Source of the DNA: Scatosoma sp045124465
GTDB taxonomy: Bacteria > Bacillota > Clostridia > Christensenellales > Borkfalkiaceae
Direction of reading: 5' to 3'
DNA length: 38,738 nucleotides
Assembly (NCBI GenBank): GCA_045124465.1
Contig: JBGVLV010000035.1
Coordinates: 1 to 38,738, forward strand
The notes beneath the pieces are model-generated. The model saw nothing but the letters and a program-made list of their open reading frames with translations. It did no database searches and had not been told where the DNA came from. The stretch's first letter is position 1; every line of letters starts with the position of its first letter. Both the position numbers and the translations under genes were made by a program. This document shows, one piece after another, positions 32,017 to 38,738 of this stretch.

Positions 32017-32712
32017 TTAAAGCGGACGTTTGCGTTCCTGCCCCTGTCCACGCGGATAGCGGGCGGGGGTGGGCTTTACCTTCTCGATCACGGCGAGCGT
32101 GCGTTCCCCGTAGTCTTTTGGCAGGGCGTAACGTATCGTCTCTTTCTTCTTGCCGCCGAGTATCTTATACGCGCTCTCCGCCTCGTCGATCTCCTCCGCG
32201 TTGCCGCCTTTGTAGGCTATGAACGCGCCGCCCACCTTGACAAAGGGCAGACAGTATTCGCTCAGCGTATTCATTCTCGCCACCGCGCGCGCCGTAACGT
32301 AGTCGTATTTTTCGCGGAATTTTCCGTCTTTTCCACATTCTTCCGCACGGAGATTATAAATATGCACGTCGGAAAAGCCCAAGTTATCCACAACGACCTT
32401 TAAAAACTCACATTTTTTCCCCACGCTCTCGAACAGGTCGAAGGAAAGGTCGGGGCGTAAGATTTTGAGTACGACGGAGGGAAACCCCGCTCCCGACCCG
32501 ATCTCCGCGACGCGGGCGTTTGGTTTGAAAAGAAAGGCGCCGATCGCGCTGTCGAGGAAATGTTTGTAATAGATCTCCTCCTCTTCCAAAATGGAAGTGA
32601 GGTTGTATTTTTCGTTATATTCCAGCAAAAGCGCGCGGAATTTCTCGAATATCTCCCGTTTTTCGCCGAATATCTCGTTTTCGTAAAATGTTATCTTTTC
32701 TTTTATATCCAT
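32017..32712 (-). CDS. rsmG: 16S rRNA (guanine(527)-N7)-methyltransferase RsmG
   Basis: 231 aa. Motifs of the GidB family: YNEKYNLTSI, HFLDSAIGAF, VAEIGSGAGFPSVVLKI (SAM-binding loop), ARAVARMNTLSEYCLPF and GGAFIAYKGG. It methylates N7 of G527 in the 530 loop of 16S rRNA; loss gives low-level streptomycin resistance. It stands next to oriC, as in most Firmicutes. The C-terminal tail (PTPARYPRGQGQERKRPL) is the usual basic end. The -10 box ends 7 bp before the ATG, so the mRNA is probably leaderless. Confidence 0.95.
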   Translation of the reverse strand: MDIKEKITFYENEIFGEKREIFEKFRALLLEYNEKYNLTSILEEEEIYYKHFLDSAIGAFLFKPNARVAEIGSGAGFPSVVLKILRPDLSFDLFESVGKKCEFLKVVVDNLGFSDVHIYNLRAEECGKDGKFREKYDYVTARAVARMNTLSEYCLPFVKVGGAFIAYKGGNAEEIDEAESAYKILGGKKKETIRYALPKDYGERTLAVIEKVKPTPARYPRGQGQERKRPL

Positions 32713-32718
32713 ACCTTT

Positions 32719-32747
32719 ATTATATCATTCTTTTTCATAAAGAGCAA
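32719..32747 (-). promoter_or_regulatory. Promoter of rsmG
   Basis: TTGCTC, 17-bp spacer, TATAAT on the minus strand; predicted start at the A of the ATG. Confidence 0.65.
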
Positions 32748-32784
32748 ACCTTTTTTTATAGCTTTTTCAAAAACTTATAAACAG

Positions 32785-33075
32785 ACGGGTGGATAAACAA
32801 TCCACCGTGTGGACAACTTTTGTGGATAACCGTTATTTTCCGTATTTTTATGCAACGAAACCGAATAAAAATTCTTTTTAAAACCTTTCGGCGGGGATAA
32901 CTTATCTACTTTTCCACATTTTTTCCACTTTTTTATCCACACGGAAAACGGGGGTTTTCCACACCCGAAAATAGGGCGGAATGTCTTTTCACAAAAGGGA
33001 TTTTCGACAAAAATTTCGCGCTTGTCTACATTTCCACATTCCCTACTACTAAAAATACTTATACTATTTTATTTA
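32785..33075. other. Chromosomal replication origin (oriC)
   Basis: A cluster of DnaA boxes in an AT-rich gap: TGTGGATAA (32821-32829) and TTATCCACA (32933-32941) are perfect. One-mismatch or near boxes are at 32788-32796, 32808-32816, 32910-32918, 32955-32963, 33022-33030 and 33030-33038. The last two tandem boxes are followed by CCC and then TAC TAC TAA AAA TAC TTA TAC TAT (33,044 onward), which is the box / GC patch / DnaA-trio order of the basal unwinding system known from B. subtilis. Flanking genes rsmG and dnaN agree. Confidence 0.85.
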
Positions 33076-33128
33076 AATCATAAAAGCAAAAGGGGAAGGC
33101 GGCTGAAAAAAAATGTGGCAGTCCTGCC

Positions 33129-33156
33129 TTGACAAAATGAAAAATCGTGCTATAAT
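33129..33156 (+). promoter_or_regulatory. Promoter of the SLOG-family gene
   Basis: TTGACA (33129-33134), 16-bp spacer, TATAAT (33151-33156). The leader is only about 12 nt, without a Shine-Dalgarno sequence. Confidence 0.75.
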
Positions 33157-33174
33157 AGATAGCGGTGTAAAAAA

Positions 33175-33663
33175 ATGGAAAAACAACTTACGATCGTACC
33201 TCAACAAATAAAAACTTGCGCGTTCACGGGCCATCGGGAACTCGGATACGACTTCTCCGCAAAGGCCTTCGAAAAAGAGATCGCGGAACTTATCGAGCGG
33301 GGAGCGGAGATATTTTACAACGGTATGGCGAGGGGATTCGATCTTTTCGCGGCGGAAACGGTGTTAAAGCTCAAAAAAAAATACCCGCAGATCAAGTTCG
33401 TCGCGTGCGTGCCTTGTTTGGAACAGGAAAAAGGATTTTCCGAACGGGACAAAACGCGTTATAAAAAGATCCTTTCAAAAGCGGATAAAAAGGTCGTTTT
33501 GTCCGAATATTATTATTCCGGGTGTATGTTGGCGCGGAACAGGTATATGGCGGATCGGGCGGACGTACTCGTGGCGTACTGCAAAAAGCAGACGGGCGGC
33601 ACGGCGTACACGGTGGAGTATTTCCGAAAAAAATATCCTTCGCGCGAAATAATATTTTTATAA
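33175..33663 (+). CDS. DUF1273/YpsA-like SLOG-family protein, 162 aa
   Basis: Begins with KTCAFTGHRELGYDF, the GHR segment of the SLOG nucleotide-binding fold; next come IFYNGMARGFDLFAAETVLKL (G-x3-G-x-D type loop), FVACVPCLEQEKGF and RADVLVAYCKKQTGGTAYTVE. The family includes B. subtilis YpsA (cell division, oxidative stress) and nucleotide-sensing proteins near defence genes. Here it is the first gene right of oriC, where dnaA would be expected. The weak or absent ribosome binding site suggests low or leaderless expression. Confidence 0.8.
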   Translation: MEKQLTIVPQQIKTCAFTGHRELGYDFSAKAFEKEIAELIERGAEIFYNGMARGFDLFAAETVLKLKKKYPQIKFVACVPCLEQEKGFSERDKTRYKKILSKADKKVVLSEYYYSGCMLARNRYMADRADVLVAYCKKQTGGTAYTVEYFRKKYPSREIIFL

Positions 33664-33710
33664 AAAGAGAAAAAATCGTGTGAAAATCTTTTGCCGAGAT
33701 ACCTTTTCGC

Positions 33711-33739
33711 TTGCAAAAAAAAGGCGTATATGGTAAAAT
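33711..33739 (+). promoter_or_regulatory. Promoter of dnaN
   Basis: TTGCAA (33711-33716), 17-bp spacer, TAAAAT (33734-33739). Confidence 0.65.
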
Positions 33740-33795
33740 AATTAAAATAGAAAAACAAGCGATTTAAAAGGTTTTTGACCAAGGAGAAGAAAAAG

Positions 33796-34905
33796 ATGAA
33801 ATTCGTATGCGAAGGGATCGTTTTGTCGGACGCGGCGACGATCGTAAGTAAAGCTTGCGCGGTGAAAACGGTGACGCCCGTTCTCGAATGTATCAAAATA
33901 CAGGCGAAAAACGACACGCTCACGCTTACGGCGTACGACGGGGAAATATCCATCGAAAAGAAGATCAAAGCGGAGATTATAGAAGAGGGCGAAATTTGCG
34001 TGAACGGTAAGTTCTTCGCCGATTTCGTGAGCAAGATCTCCTTTGCCGAAGTCGTCGTGTTCTCCGATGAAAAGGGCATCGTCATTCGCTACGGCGAGAG
34101 CGAATCGTATATGCAGACCCTGCCTGCGGGCGACTTCCCCGTTCTTTCGGGCGAGATCGCCGAGGACAAATATTTCGAAACCAAAGAATCCGATCTGAAA
34201 GAACTGATCGCGAAAGTCGTGTTCTGTTGCGCGACGGACGAGAGCAGACCCATCTTGAAAGGCTGTCTTCTCGAAACGAAAGACAACAAACTGACCGCGA
34301 CGGCGCTCGACGGGTTCAGAATGGCGTGTTCGTACTGCGACCTCGTTTCGGGCAGCGGAGATATGAAGATCGTCTGTCCCGCGAGAACGCTGACGGAAAT
34401 TTCCCGTATGCTCGACGGCGAGGACAACCTCAAAATCTACGCGGACAAGAACAGACTGTCCGTCGGGGTCAAGGATACGACGATCACTTCCCGTCTTTAT
34501 ACGGGCGAGTTCGTCCGCAGAGAAAATATCTTTCCCGTCGCGTTCACGACCAAAGTCACCGTAACGAGAGAAGAGCTTATGGACAGCGTGGAACGCGCCG
34601 CCGTGCTCATTCGCGGGGACAAGAACAACCTCGTTCTGTTCGATATAAAGAACGGCAAGATCAACGTGACCGCGAATTCGGATATGGGTAAAGTGGAAGA
34701 AACGGTAAGCGCGGAGCTGGACGGAAAGGAACTGAAAATCGCGATGAACGGAAAGTATCTTTCGGAAGCGCTCAAAGCGTTGGAAGAAGAAAAGATCGTG
34801 CTTTCGTTCAACACGTCGGTGTCGCCGTTCACCCTCGAAAACGTAGAGGATAAACGCAGTCAATACCTCGTATTGCCGGTGAGAACGAGCAATTCCGCGC
34901 AATAA
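33796..34905 (+). CDS. dnaN: DNA polymerase III beta sliding clamp
   Basis: 369 aa from the ATG at 33796 (AAGGAGA upstream; an earlier TTG in frame is not needed). The three clamp domains can be followed: AVKTVTPVLECIKIQ with LTAYDGEISIE, then FCCATDESRPILKGCLLE with LTATALDGFRMA, then NSDMGKVEETVSAELDG and the C-terminal YLVLPVRT. It encircles DNA and tethers the polymerase. It has its own promoter instead of being co-transcribed with dnaA, which is not present here. Confidence 0.96.
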   Translation: MKFVCEGIVLSDAATIVSKACAVKTVTPVLECIKIQAKNDTLTLTAYDGEISIEKKIKAEIIEEGEICVNGKFFADFVSKISFAEVVVFSDEKGIVIRYGESESYMQTLPAGDFPVLSGEIAEDKYFETKESDLKELIAKVVFCCATDESRPILKGCLLETKDNKLTATALDGFRMACSYCDLVSGSGDMKIVCPARTLTEISRMLDGEDNLKIYADKNRLSVGVKDTTITSRLYTGEFVRRENIFPVAFTTKVTVTREELMDSVERAAVLIRGDKNNLVLFDIKNGKINVTANSDMGKVEETVSAELDGKELKIAMNGKYLSEALKALEEEKIVLSFNTSVSPFTLENVEDKRSQYLVLPVRTSNSAQ

Positions 34906-34940
34906 AAGGGAAGAAAAGCGAAAAAAGCGGGTAAAATTGC

Positions 34941-34970
34941 TTGACGGAAGTTTGCCGTTTGCGATATAAT
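34941..34970 (+). promoter_or_regulatory. Promoter of the rpmH operon
   Basis: TTGACG (34941-34946), 18-bp spacer, TATAAT (34965-34970). Confidence 0.75.
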
Positions 34971-35051
34971 AGGGAAGTTATCGTGGGGTATACCGCGAAG
35001 AACGAAAAAAAACGAAAAGACAAAAAAGGAAAAAATCAGGAGTAAAATACT

Positions 35052-35186
35052 ATGAAAAGAACGTACCAACCCAAAAAAAGACAGACGAGCAAAGTACACG
35101 GTTTCCGTAAGAGAATGGCAACGACGGCGGGAAGAAAGGTCTTGAAACGTCGCCGTAACAAGGGCAGAAAAAGACTGACCCACTAA
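35052..35186 (+). CDS. rpmH: 50S ribosomal protein L34
   Basis: 44 aa: MKRTYQPKKRQTSKVHGFRK and on to LKRRRNKGRKRLTH, the standard L34 sequence. AGGAG 9 nt upstream. It is the first gene of rpmH-rnpA-yidD-yidC-jag. It is too short for most length-filtered gene lists but unmistakable. Confidence 0.97.
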   Translation: MKRTYQPKKRQTSKVHGFRKRMATTAGRKVLKRRRNKGRKRLTH

Positions 35187-35281
35187 GCCTTGGAAAAACA
35201 GGGTTTGAAAGCGGCGGACAGCGAAAGTAAAAAGACGTATTCCTTTCCTTTTTCCAAAGGAGAGGATTTGCCATTTTAGAA

Positions 35282-35599
35282 ATGAAATATTTCAGACTCA
35301 AAAAACAAGCGGATTTTCAAAAACTTTTCCAAAAAGGCAAACGCGCGTTCTCGCCTTCTTTGACGATGATCTACCGTCCGTCGGACAAGACCACGATGGG
35401 GATCTCCATCGGCAAAAGACACGGCAAAAGCGTGCAAAGAAACCGTATCAAACGGCTCTTGCGGGAGGCGTTCAGACTGACGGCGGATCAAATGAAAGGA
35501 AGTTACGCGATCGTGCTGATTCCGAAAGTTTGCGAAAAATATTCGTTTGAAACGTTTAAACGGCATATAGAATGTATGATAAGAAAAGAGAAACTGTAA
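35282..35599 (+). CDS. rnpA: Ribonuclease P protein component
   Basis: 105 aa. Begins KYFRLKKQADFQKLFQKGKR and contains the RNR signature in SVQRNRIKRLLREAFR. It assists the RNase P RNA in maturing tRNA 5' ends. AAGGAGAGG lies about 16 nt upstream, rather far. The end overlaps the open frame of yidD. Confidence 0.95.
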   Translation: MKYFRLKKQADFQKLFQKGKRAFSPSLTMIYRPSDKTTMGISIGKRHGKSVQRNRIKRLLREAFRLTADQMKGSYAIVLIPKVCEKYSFETFKRHIECMIRKEKL

Positions 35600-35898
35600 G
35601 CGTACGTTTTTCCTTTCTTTTAAGGGAGAACGCAAAATATCTGCGGCGGAAATTTTTCAAGCCGTATCTTAAAATGTTTTGTATGCGCGCGATCCTTTTC
35701 TATCAGAAACGTCTTTCCCGTCATACCTGTCTGTACCGTCCGACCTGTTCGCAATATACGCTCGAATGTATCAATAATCACGGCGTTATCGTAGGTATAT
35801 TGCTCGGTTGTTGGCGGATACTCCGATGCAACCCCCTCTCCAAGGGCGGGTACGACCCCGCGCCCGAGAGATATTTCAAAAAACGTTGGCTGCTTTGA
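35572..35898 (+). CDS. yidD: Membrane protein insertion efficiency factor YidD
   Basis: Core YQKRLSRHTCLYRPTCSQYT, then NNHGVIVGILLGCWRILRCNP and GGYDPAP: the YidD/Haemolytic domain with its conserved Cys residues. The exact start is uncertain: ATG 35572 would overlap rnpA by 28 nt and add an unusual 34-residue front; ATG 35674 gives the more typical length of about 74 aa, but has no clear ribosome binding site. Confidence 0.9.
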   Translation: MYDKKRETVSVRFSFLLRENAKYLRRKFFKPYLKMFCMRAILFYQKRLSRHTCLYRPTCSQYTLECINNHGVIVGILLGCWRILRCNPLSKGGYDPAPERYFKKRWLL

Positions 35899-35920
35899 AA
35901 GTAACCAAGTAAGGAAAAAA

Positions 35921-37318
35921 ATGGAACTTATGAATTTGTTAAGCGACGTCGGCATAGCCATACAAGGTCCTACGTACGACATCGCGCTCAACTGGATAGG
36001 AAAACTGATCAGGCTCCTTATCGGCGCGGTAGGCTCGGTAGGGATCGGTATCATTCTGTTTTCCGTGATACTCAAAGTCATCGTTTTGCCTTTCGATATT
36101 TATCAGCGCGTGGCGATGCGAAAGCAAAACCTCAAAATGAAAGAAAATCAGGCGAAGATGGAAAAACTGCAAAAGCAGTACGCCAACGACAAGGATATGT
36201 ATAACCAAAAGGTTATGGAAATGTATAAGGAGAGCGGATTTTCTATGTTCTCCTCCTGCCTTCCGATGATCCTTTCCATGGTCATATTCATCGTCGCCAT
36301 CAACGCGTTCAACGCGTACGCGCAGTATGCGAACGTAGAAAATTACAACACGCTGGTGGGCGCGTATAACGAGTCTATCCTTTCCTATTCCGCCGACCTC
36401 GACGAAGACAGCGCGACGCTTGAAATCACCGACGACGGAACGCTTATCTACGTGAAAGACGGCGCGGAAGATAAATTCATTTATTATACCGTTCCCTATC
36501 AGGCGAATTACGCGGAAAACGATTACGCGTACGTGAAAAACGGCGAAAAAACGTATAAGATCGACAGCGCGAAAGCACTTTCGAACGCGGAGATAAACGC
36601 GTTCGTCGCGGCGCAGAAAGAAAGCGGCAAAACGGAAGAGGACGCGATCTATAAATATTTCGAGGATAAGGCGCAGACCGCCGTCGTCACCGCGTACGAA
36701 TCGGACGTCTACGGAAATACCAAATTCCTTTGGATCAAAAATATCTGGGTAACGGACGCAAGCTATAAAAATCCCGTACTCGATTACGACTCGTTCAACA
36801 GCGAGATCAAGAGAGAGGAATTCCGCGTCGGCGACGAGAAAATCGAACTCGACGAACTGAACACGACGGTGTATTCCAGAGATACCTATAACCTTATTAC
36901 GGCGAAACTGGATACGCAAAAAGATCAGGCGAACGGGTATTTCATATTGATAGTACTGTCGATCGGAACGATACTGTTGCAACAGTTCGTGTCTATGCGT
37001 TCGCAGAAAGAACAGCAAAAATATTCGTCGGTAGACGGACAGGGCGCGTCGCAACAGAAGATGATGCTGGTCATTATGACCGTTATGTTCGCGGTGTTCT
37101 CCTTCCTGTACTCTTCGGCGTTCTCGATCTATATGATCACGAGCAACGTAATGTCCCTGCTTTCCACGCTCATCATCAATAAAGCGGTGGATATGTCGGC
37201 GAATCGGAAAGAGACGGCGGCAGAGAGTGCGAAACTTTCGGGCAGAGCGGCGAGAACGGCGGGCGTGAGCGTAAAGAACGCGGAAAAGAAAGACAAGAAA
37301 AGCAAAAAAGACAAATAA
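35921..37318 (+). CDS. yidC: Membrane protein insertase YidC with a large extra loop
   Basis: 465 aa; Gram-positive YidC/SpoIIIJ is usually 255-290. TM helices near 30-60 (VGSVGIGIILFSVILKVIVL), 108-130 (SSCLPMILSMVIFIVAINAF) and the last three (YFILIVLSIGTILLQQF, MMLVIMTVMFAVFSFLYSS, YMITSNVMSLLSTLIIN) are present, as is the cytoplasmic hairpin KQNLKMKENQAKMEKLQKQY. Between about residues 142 and 338 there is an extra Tyr/Asp/Glu-rich extracytoplasmic region of nearly 200 residues. The C-terminal tail is basic (KNAEKKDKKSKKDK), as expected for ribosome contact. AAGGAAAA before the ATG. Confidence 0.93.
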   Translation: MELMNLLSDVGIAIQGPTYDIALNWIGKLIRLLIGAVGSVGIGIILFSVILKVIVLPFDIYQRVAMRKQNLKMKENQAKMEKLQKQYANDKDMYNQKVMEMYKESGFSMFSSCLPMILSMVIFIVAINAFNAYAQYANVENYNTLVGAYNESILSYSADLDEDSATLEITDDGTLIYVKDGAEDKFIYYTVPYQANYAENDYAYVKNGEKTYKIDSAKALSNAEINAFVAAQKESGKTEEDAIYKYFEDKAQTAVVTAYESDVYGNTKFLWIKNIWVTDASYKNPVLDYDSFNSEIKREEFRVGDEKIELDELNTTVYSRDTYNLITAKLDTQKDQANGYFILIVLSIGTILLQQFVSMRSQKEQQKYSSVDGQGASQQKMMLVIMTVMFAVFSFLYSSAFSIYMITSNVMSLLSTLIINKAVDMSANRKETAAESAKLSGRAARTAGVSVKNAEKKDKKSKKDK

Positions 37319-37361
37319 AAACTGATGTCCCGCCGAAAAAAGGGGGAAAGGGAGTTTTGAA

Positions 37362-38363
37362 ATGAAATATACGGAATTTACGGGCAAGACGGTGGAGGAC
37401 GCCGTCGAGATCGGTCTGAAAGAACTCGGACTGACGAAAGAACAAGCGGATATCCGCGTGTTGGAAGAGGGAAAGAAAAAACTGTTCGGTTCGGTGAAAG
37501 CGCGCGTGGAGATCGCCGCATTGAACGCACAAGACGATGAAGAACAGGTCTGCCCCGCGGCGAAAATTGCGGACGAAACGGTATGCGTAAGCTCGTCGGC
37601 GAGCGAAAAAACGGACGGCGAAAGAACGGTTGAGTTCCTCGAAGGTCTGTTTAAGCTGTTGCATATCACCGCCTGCACCGAACTCGTTTCGGAGGGCGAA
37701 AAGGTAGAGATCAACGTAACGGCGGCGAACACGAACTCCGTCATCGGCAAGCGCGGCGCGATGCTCGACGCGATCCAGACCCTCGCGGGCGCGGTCGCGA
37801 ACACGGGCAGAGAGGAATACAAACGCGTGGTCGTCGATTGCGAAAACTATCGCGAAAACCGCGAAACTACGCTGAATAAGCTCGCGGAAAATCTTGCGGA
37901 AAAGGCGGTACGTCTCGGCAAGAAGATCAAGCTCGAACCGATGAACCCCTACGAAAGACGTATCATTCACTCCGCTCTGTCCGAGCGCGAGGGCGTGAAA
38001 ACGGAAAGCGAGGGCAAAGAGCCTAACCGCTACATCGTCGTCATTCCCGACAACCTCGAAGACCCCGACGCAGAACCCATTCCCGCGCGCACCGAAAGAA
38101 GAAACGATCGCGGCGGATATAACCGTAACGGCGGTAATCGCGGCGGCAGGGGCGGATATAACCGCAACGGCGGCAACCGCGGCAACGGCAGGGGCGGGTA
38201 TAACCGTAACGGCGGCAATCGCGGCAACGGCCGCGGCGGATATAACCGCAACAACCATTCGGACGGCGGCAACAGCGGCGGTACGACGATCAAGAAGTCG
38301 AACGATTTCTTCGGTATTTTCCTCGGCAACAGCGGCAACGGCGGCGACGACGAGAACAAATAA
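37362..38363 (+). CDS. jag: KhpB/Jag RNA-binding protein with a Gly/Arg/Asn repeat tail
   Basis: 333 aa. Jag-N domain at 1-50 (MKYTEFTGKTVEDAVEIGLK, LFGSVKARVE); a linker; KH domain about 90-160 (VTAANTNSVIGKRGAMLDAIQ, the GKRG loop); R3H domain about 165-225 (YRENRETTLNKLAENLAEKA, NPYERRIIHSAL). From about residue 246 to 300 there are four imperfect repeats of RGGYNRNGGNRGN, then GGTTIKKSNDFFGIFLGN and an acidic end. Jag/KhpB binds many transcripts together with KhpA and affects sporulation and division in Firmicutes. The RGG-like tail is unusual and may strengthen RNA binding. The gene ends the rpmH operon. Confidence 0.92.
   Translation: MKYTEFTGKTVEDAVEIGLKELGLTKEQADIRVLEEGKKKLFGSVKARVEIAALNAQDDEEQVCPAAKIADETVCVSSSASEKTDGERTVEFLEGLFKLLHITACTELVSEGEKVEINVTAANTNSVIGKRGAMLDAIQTLAGAVANTGREEYKRVVVDCENYRENRETTLNKLAENLAEKAVRLGKKIKLEPMNPYERRIIHSALSEREGVKTESEGKEPNRYIVVIPDNLEDPDAEPIPARTERRNDRGGYNRNGGNRGGRGGYNRNGGNRGNGRGGYNRNGGNRGNGRGGYNRNNHSDGGNSGGTTIKKSNDFFGIFLGNSGNGGDDENK
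38107..38255 (+). repeat. Tandem repeat encoding the RGGYNRNGGN units of jag
   Basis: Units of about 36-48 bp starting GGCGGATATAACCG or GGCGGGTATAACCG, four copies with synonymous differences, all in frame. Confidence 0.8.
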
Positions 38364-38373
38364 AAAGGAAACT

Positions 38374-38407
38374 TCCCCCGACGGAAACGGTCGGGGGTAG
38401 ATTTTTT
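38374..38407 (+). terminator. Terminator of the rpmH-jag operon
   Basis: CCCCCGAC pairs with GTCGGGGG around a short loop, then TAGATTTTTT. Confidence 0.85.
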
Positions 38408-38426
38408 ATGGCTGGGATTTATAGTT

Positions 38427-38626
38427 ACTCCTTCCGACGGCTATCGCCGCCACCTCCCTCAAAGAGGGAGGCGAGATTCTTCGCGTTGCTCAGAATGACA
38501 GAGTGAGGGCGGTGCAGTCCGTCATTGCGAGCCGAAAGGCGCGGCAATCTATGAGATTACTTCGCTACGCTCGTAATGACAGTGGGGGCGCAGGGACAAG
38601 CGTCATTCTGAACGAAGTGAAGAATC
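38427..38626. repeat. Composite intergenic repeat (inverted repeats)
   Basis: CTCCCTC-AAA-GAGGGAG (38454-38470). GATTCTTCGCG...CAGAATGACA (38475-38500) has an inverted, diverged partner at 38601-38626. Nested between them is the copy of the 207-275 repeat (38513-38582). This looks like several small repeat families inserted next to each other. Confidence 0.65.
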
Positions 38627-38632
38627 CCGAAA

Positions 38633-38737
38633 CGCAACTTCGTTGCGGGTACGCCTTACGGCGTGTGGCGCGACCTGCGGTCGCTTTACTTGGGGGCTGA
38701 AAAGCACGGCTTGCGCCGTGAGTACGCCTTACGGCGT
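38633..38737. repeat. Second string of short palindromes
   Basis: CGCAAC-TTC-GTTGCG (38633-38647), ACGCC-TTAC-GGCGT (38651-38664, and again at 38724-38737), GCGACC-TGC-GGTCGC (38670-38684) and CACGGC-TTGC-GCCGTG (38705-38720). The window ends inside the array. No credible gene in 38,364-38,738. Confidence 0.65.
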
Positions 38738-38738
38738 G

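Noticed and set aside
35939..37822. Long minus-strand open frame across yidC and jag
   Set aside because: Antisense of two recognised genes; extends across their intergenic gap without any start signal.

Overview
The window looks like a chromosomal segment of an uncultured, endospore-forming member of the Clostridia (Firmicutes). The evidence is gene content: spoIIR, sleB and ypeB (sporulation and germination), a Gram-positive style rsmG / oriC / dnaN / rpmH-rnpA-yidD-yidC-jag replication-origin neighbourhood, tig-clpP-clpX, rqcH, consensus SigA promoters with 17-bp spacers, and strong AGGAGG ribosome binding sites. No species name can be supported from sequence alone.

Layout. 1-300: strings of tiny perfect palindromes and an interspersed repeat; the same families return at 38.45-38.74 kb. 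0.3-8.9 kb: host genes (small hypothetical, large lipoprotein, acidic zinc-ribbon protein, two overlapping tiny proteins, rubrerythrin, trmL, spoIIR, sleB, ypeB). 8.97-9.93 kb: a small cassette carrying a methyltransferase. 10.0-11.2 kb: a Rho_N-like protein behind a structured leader or small RNA, and a Fur-family regulator. 11.31 kb: tRNA-Gly(CCC), the insertion point of a 9.7-kb integrated element (11,387-21,083, flanked by a 13-bp repeat of the tRNA 3' end). 21.3-28.4 kb: an AT-rich ATPase, decayed genes (AraC remnant, membrane-protein remnant, frameshifted Sel1 protein), two transporters, an XRE regulator and rqcH. 28.5-32.0 kb: tig, clpP, clpX. 32.0-38.4 kb: rsmG, oriC with DnaA boxes and DnaA-trios, a SLOG protein, dnaN, rpmH, rnpA, yidD, yidC and jag. 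dnaA is absent from this origin region.

The most unusual signal is inside the integrated element. Its inner operon (about 13.6-19.24 kb) contains three genes that are each broken by +1 frameshifts, four in total, and every break is at a CGG codon. In all four, skipping one C and reading the next GGN codon (or reading CGGN as one codon) restores a continuous, recognisable protein: a DUF927 helicase-like protein (one site), a large serine recombinase (two sites) and a small acidic protein (one site). In the confidently assigned genes of this operon I find no other in-frame CGG among roughly 90 arginine codons counted by hand. The second recombinase of the same element uses CGG freely (about 13 of 52 Arg codons), and the host genes use it as Arg. 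This looks like programmed +1 frameshifting at a forbidden codon, or an operon from a lineage where CGG is unassigned.

A second unusual system is a pair of small cassettes (8,975-9,929 and 12,498-13,237). They share about 150 bp on one side and about 130 bp on the other, including short terminal inverted repeats, a promoter and leader, and hairpins with compensatory base changes. They carry unrelated cargo genes (a methyltransferase and a lipoprotein) and no transposase. One lies among host genes, the other inside the integrated element.
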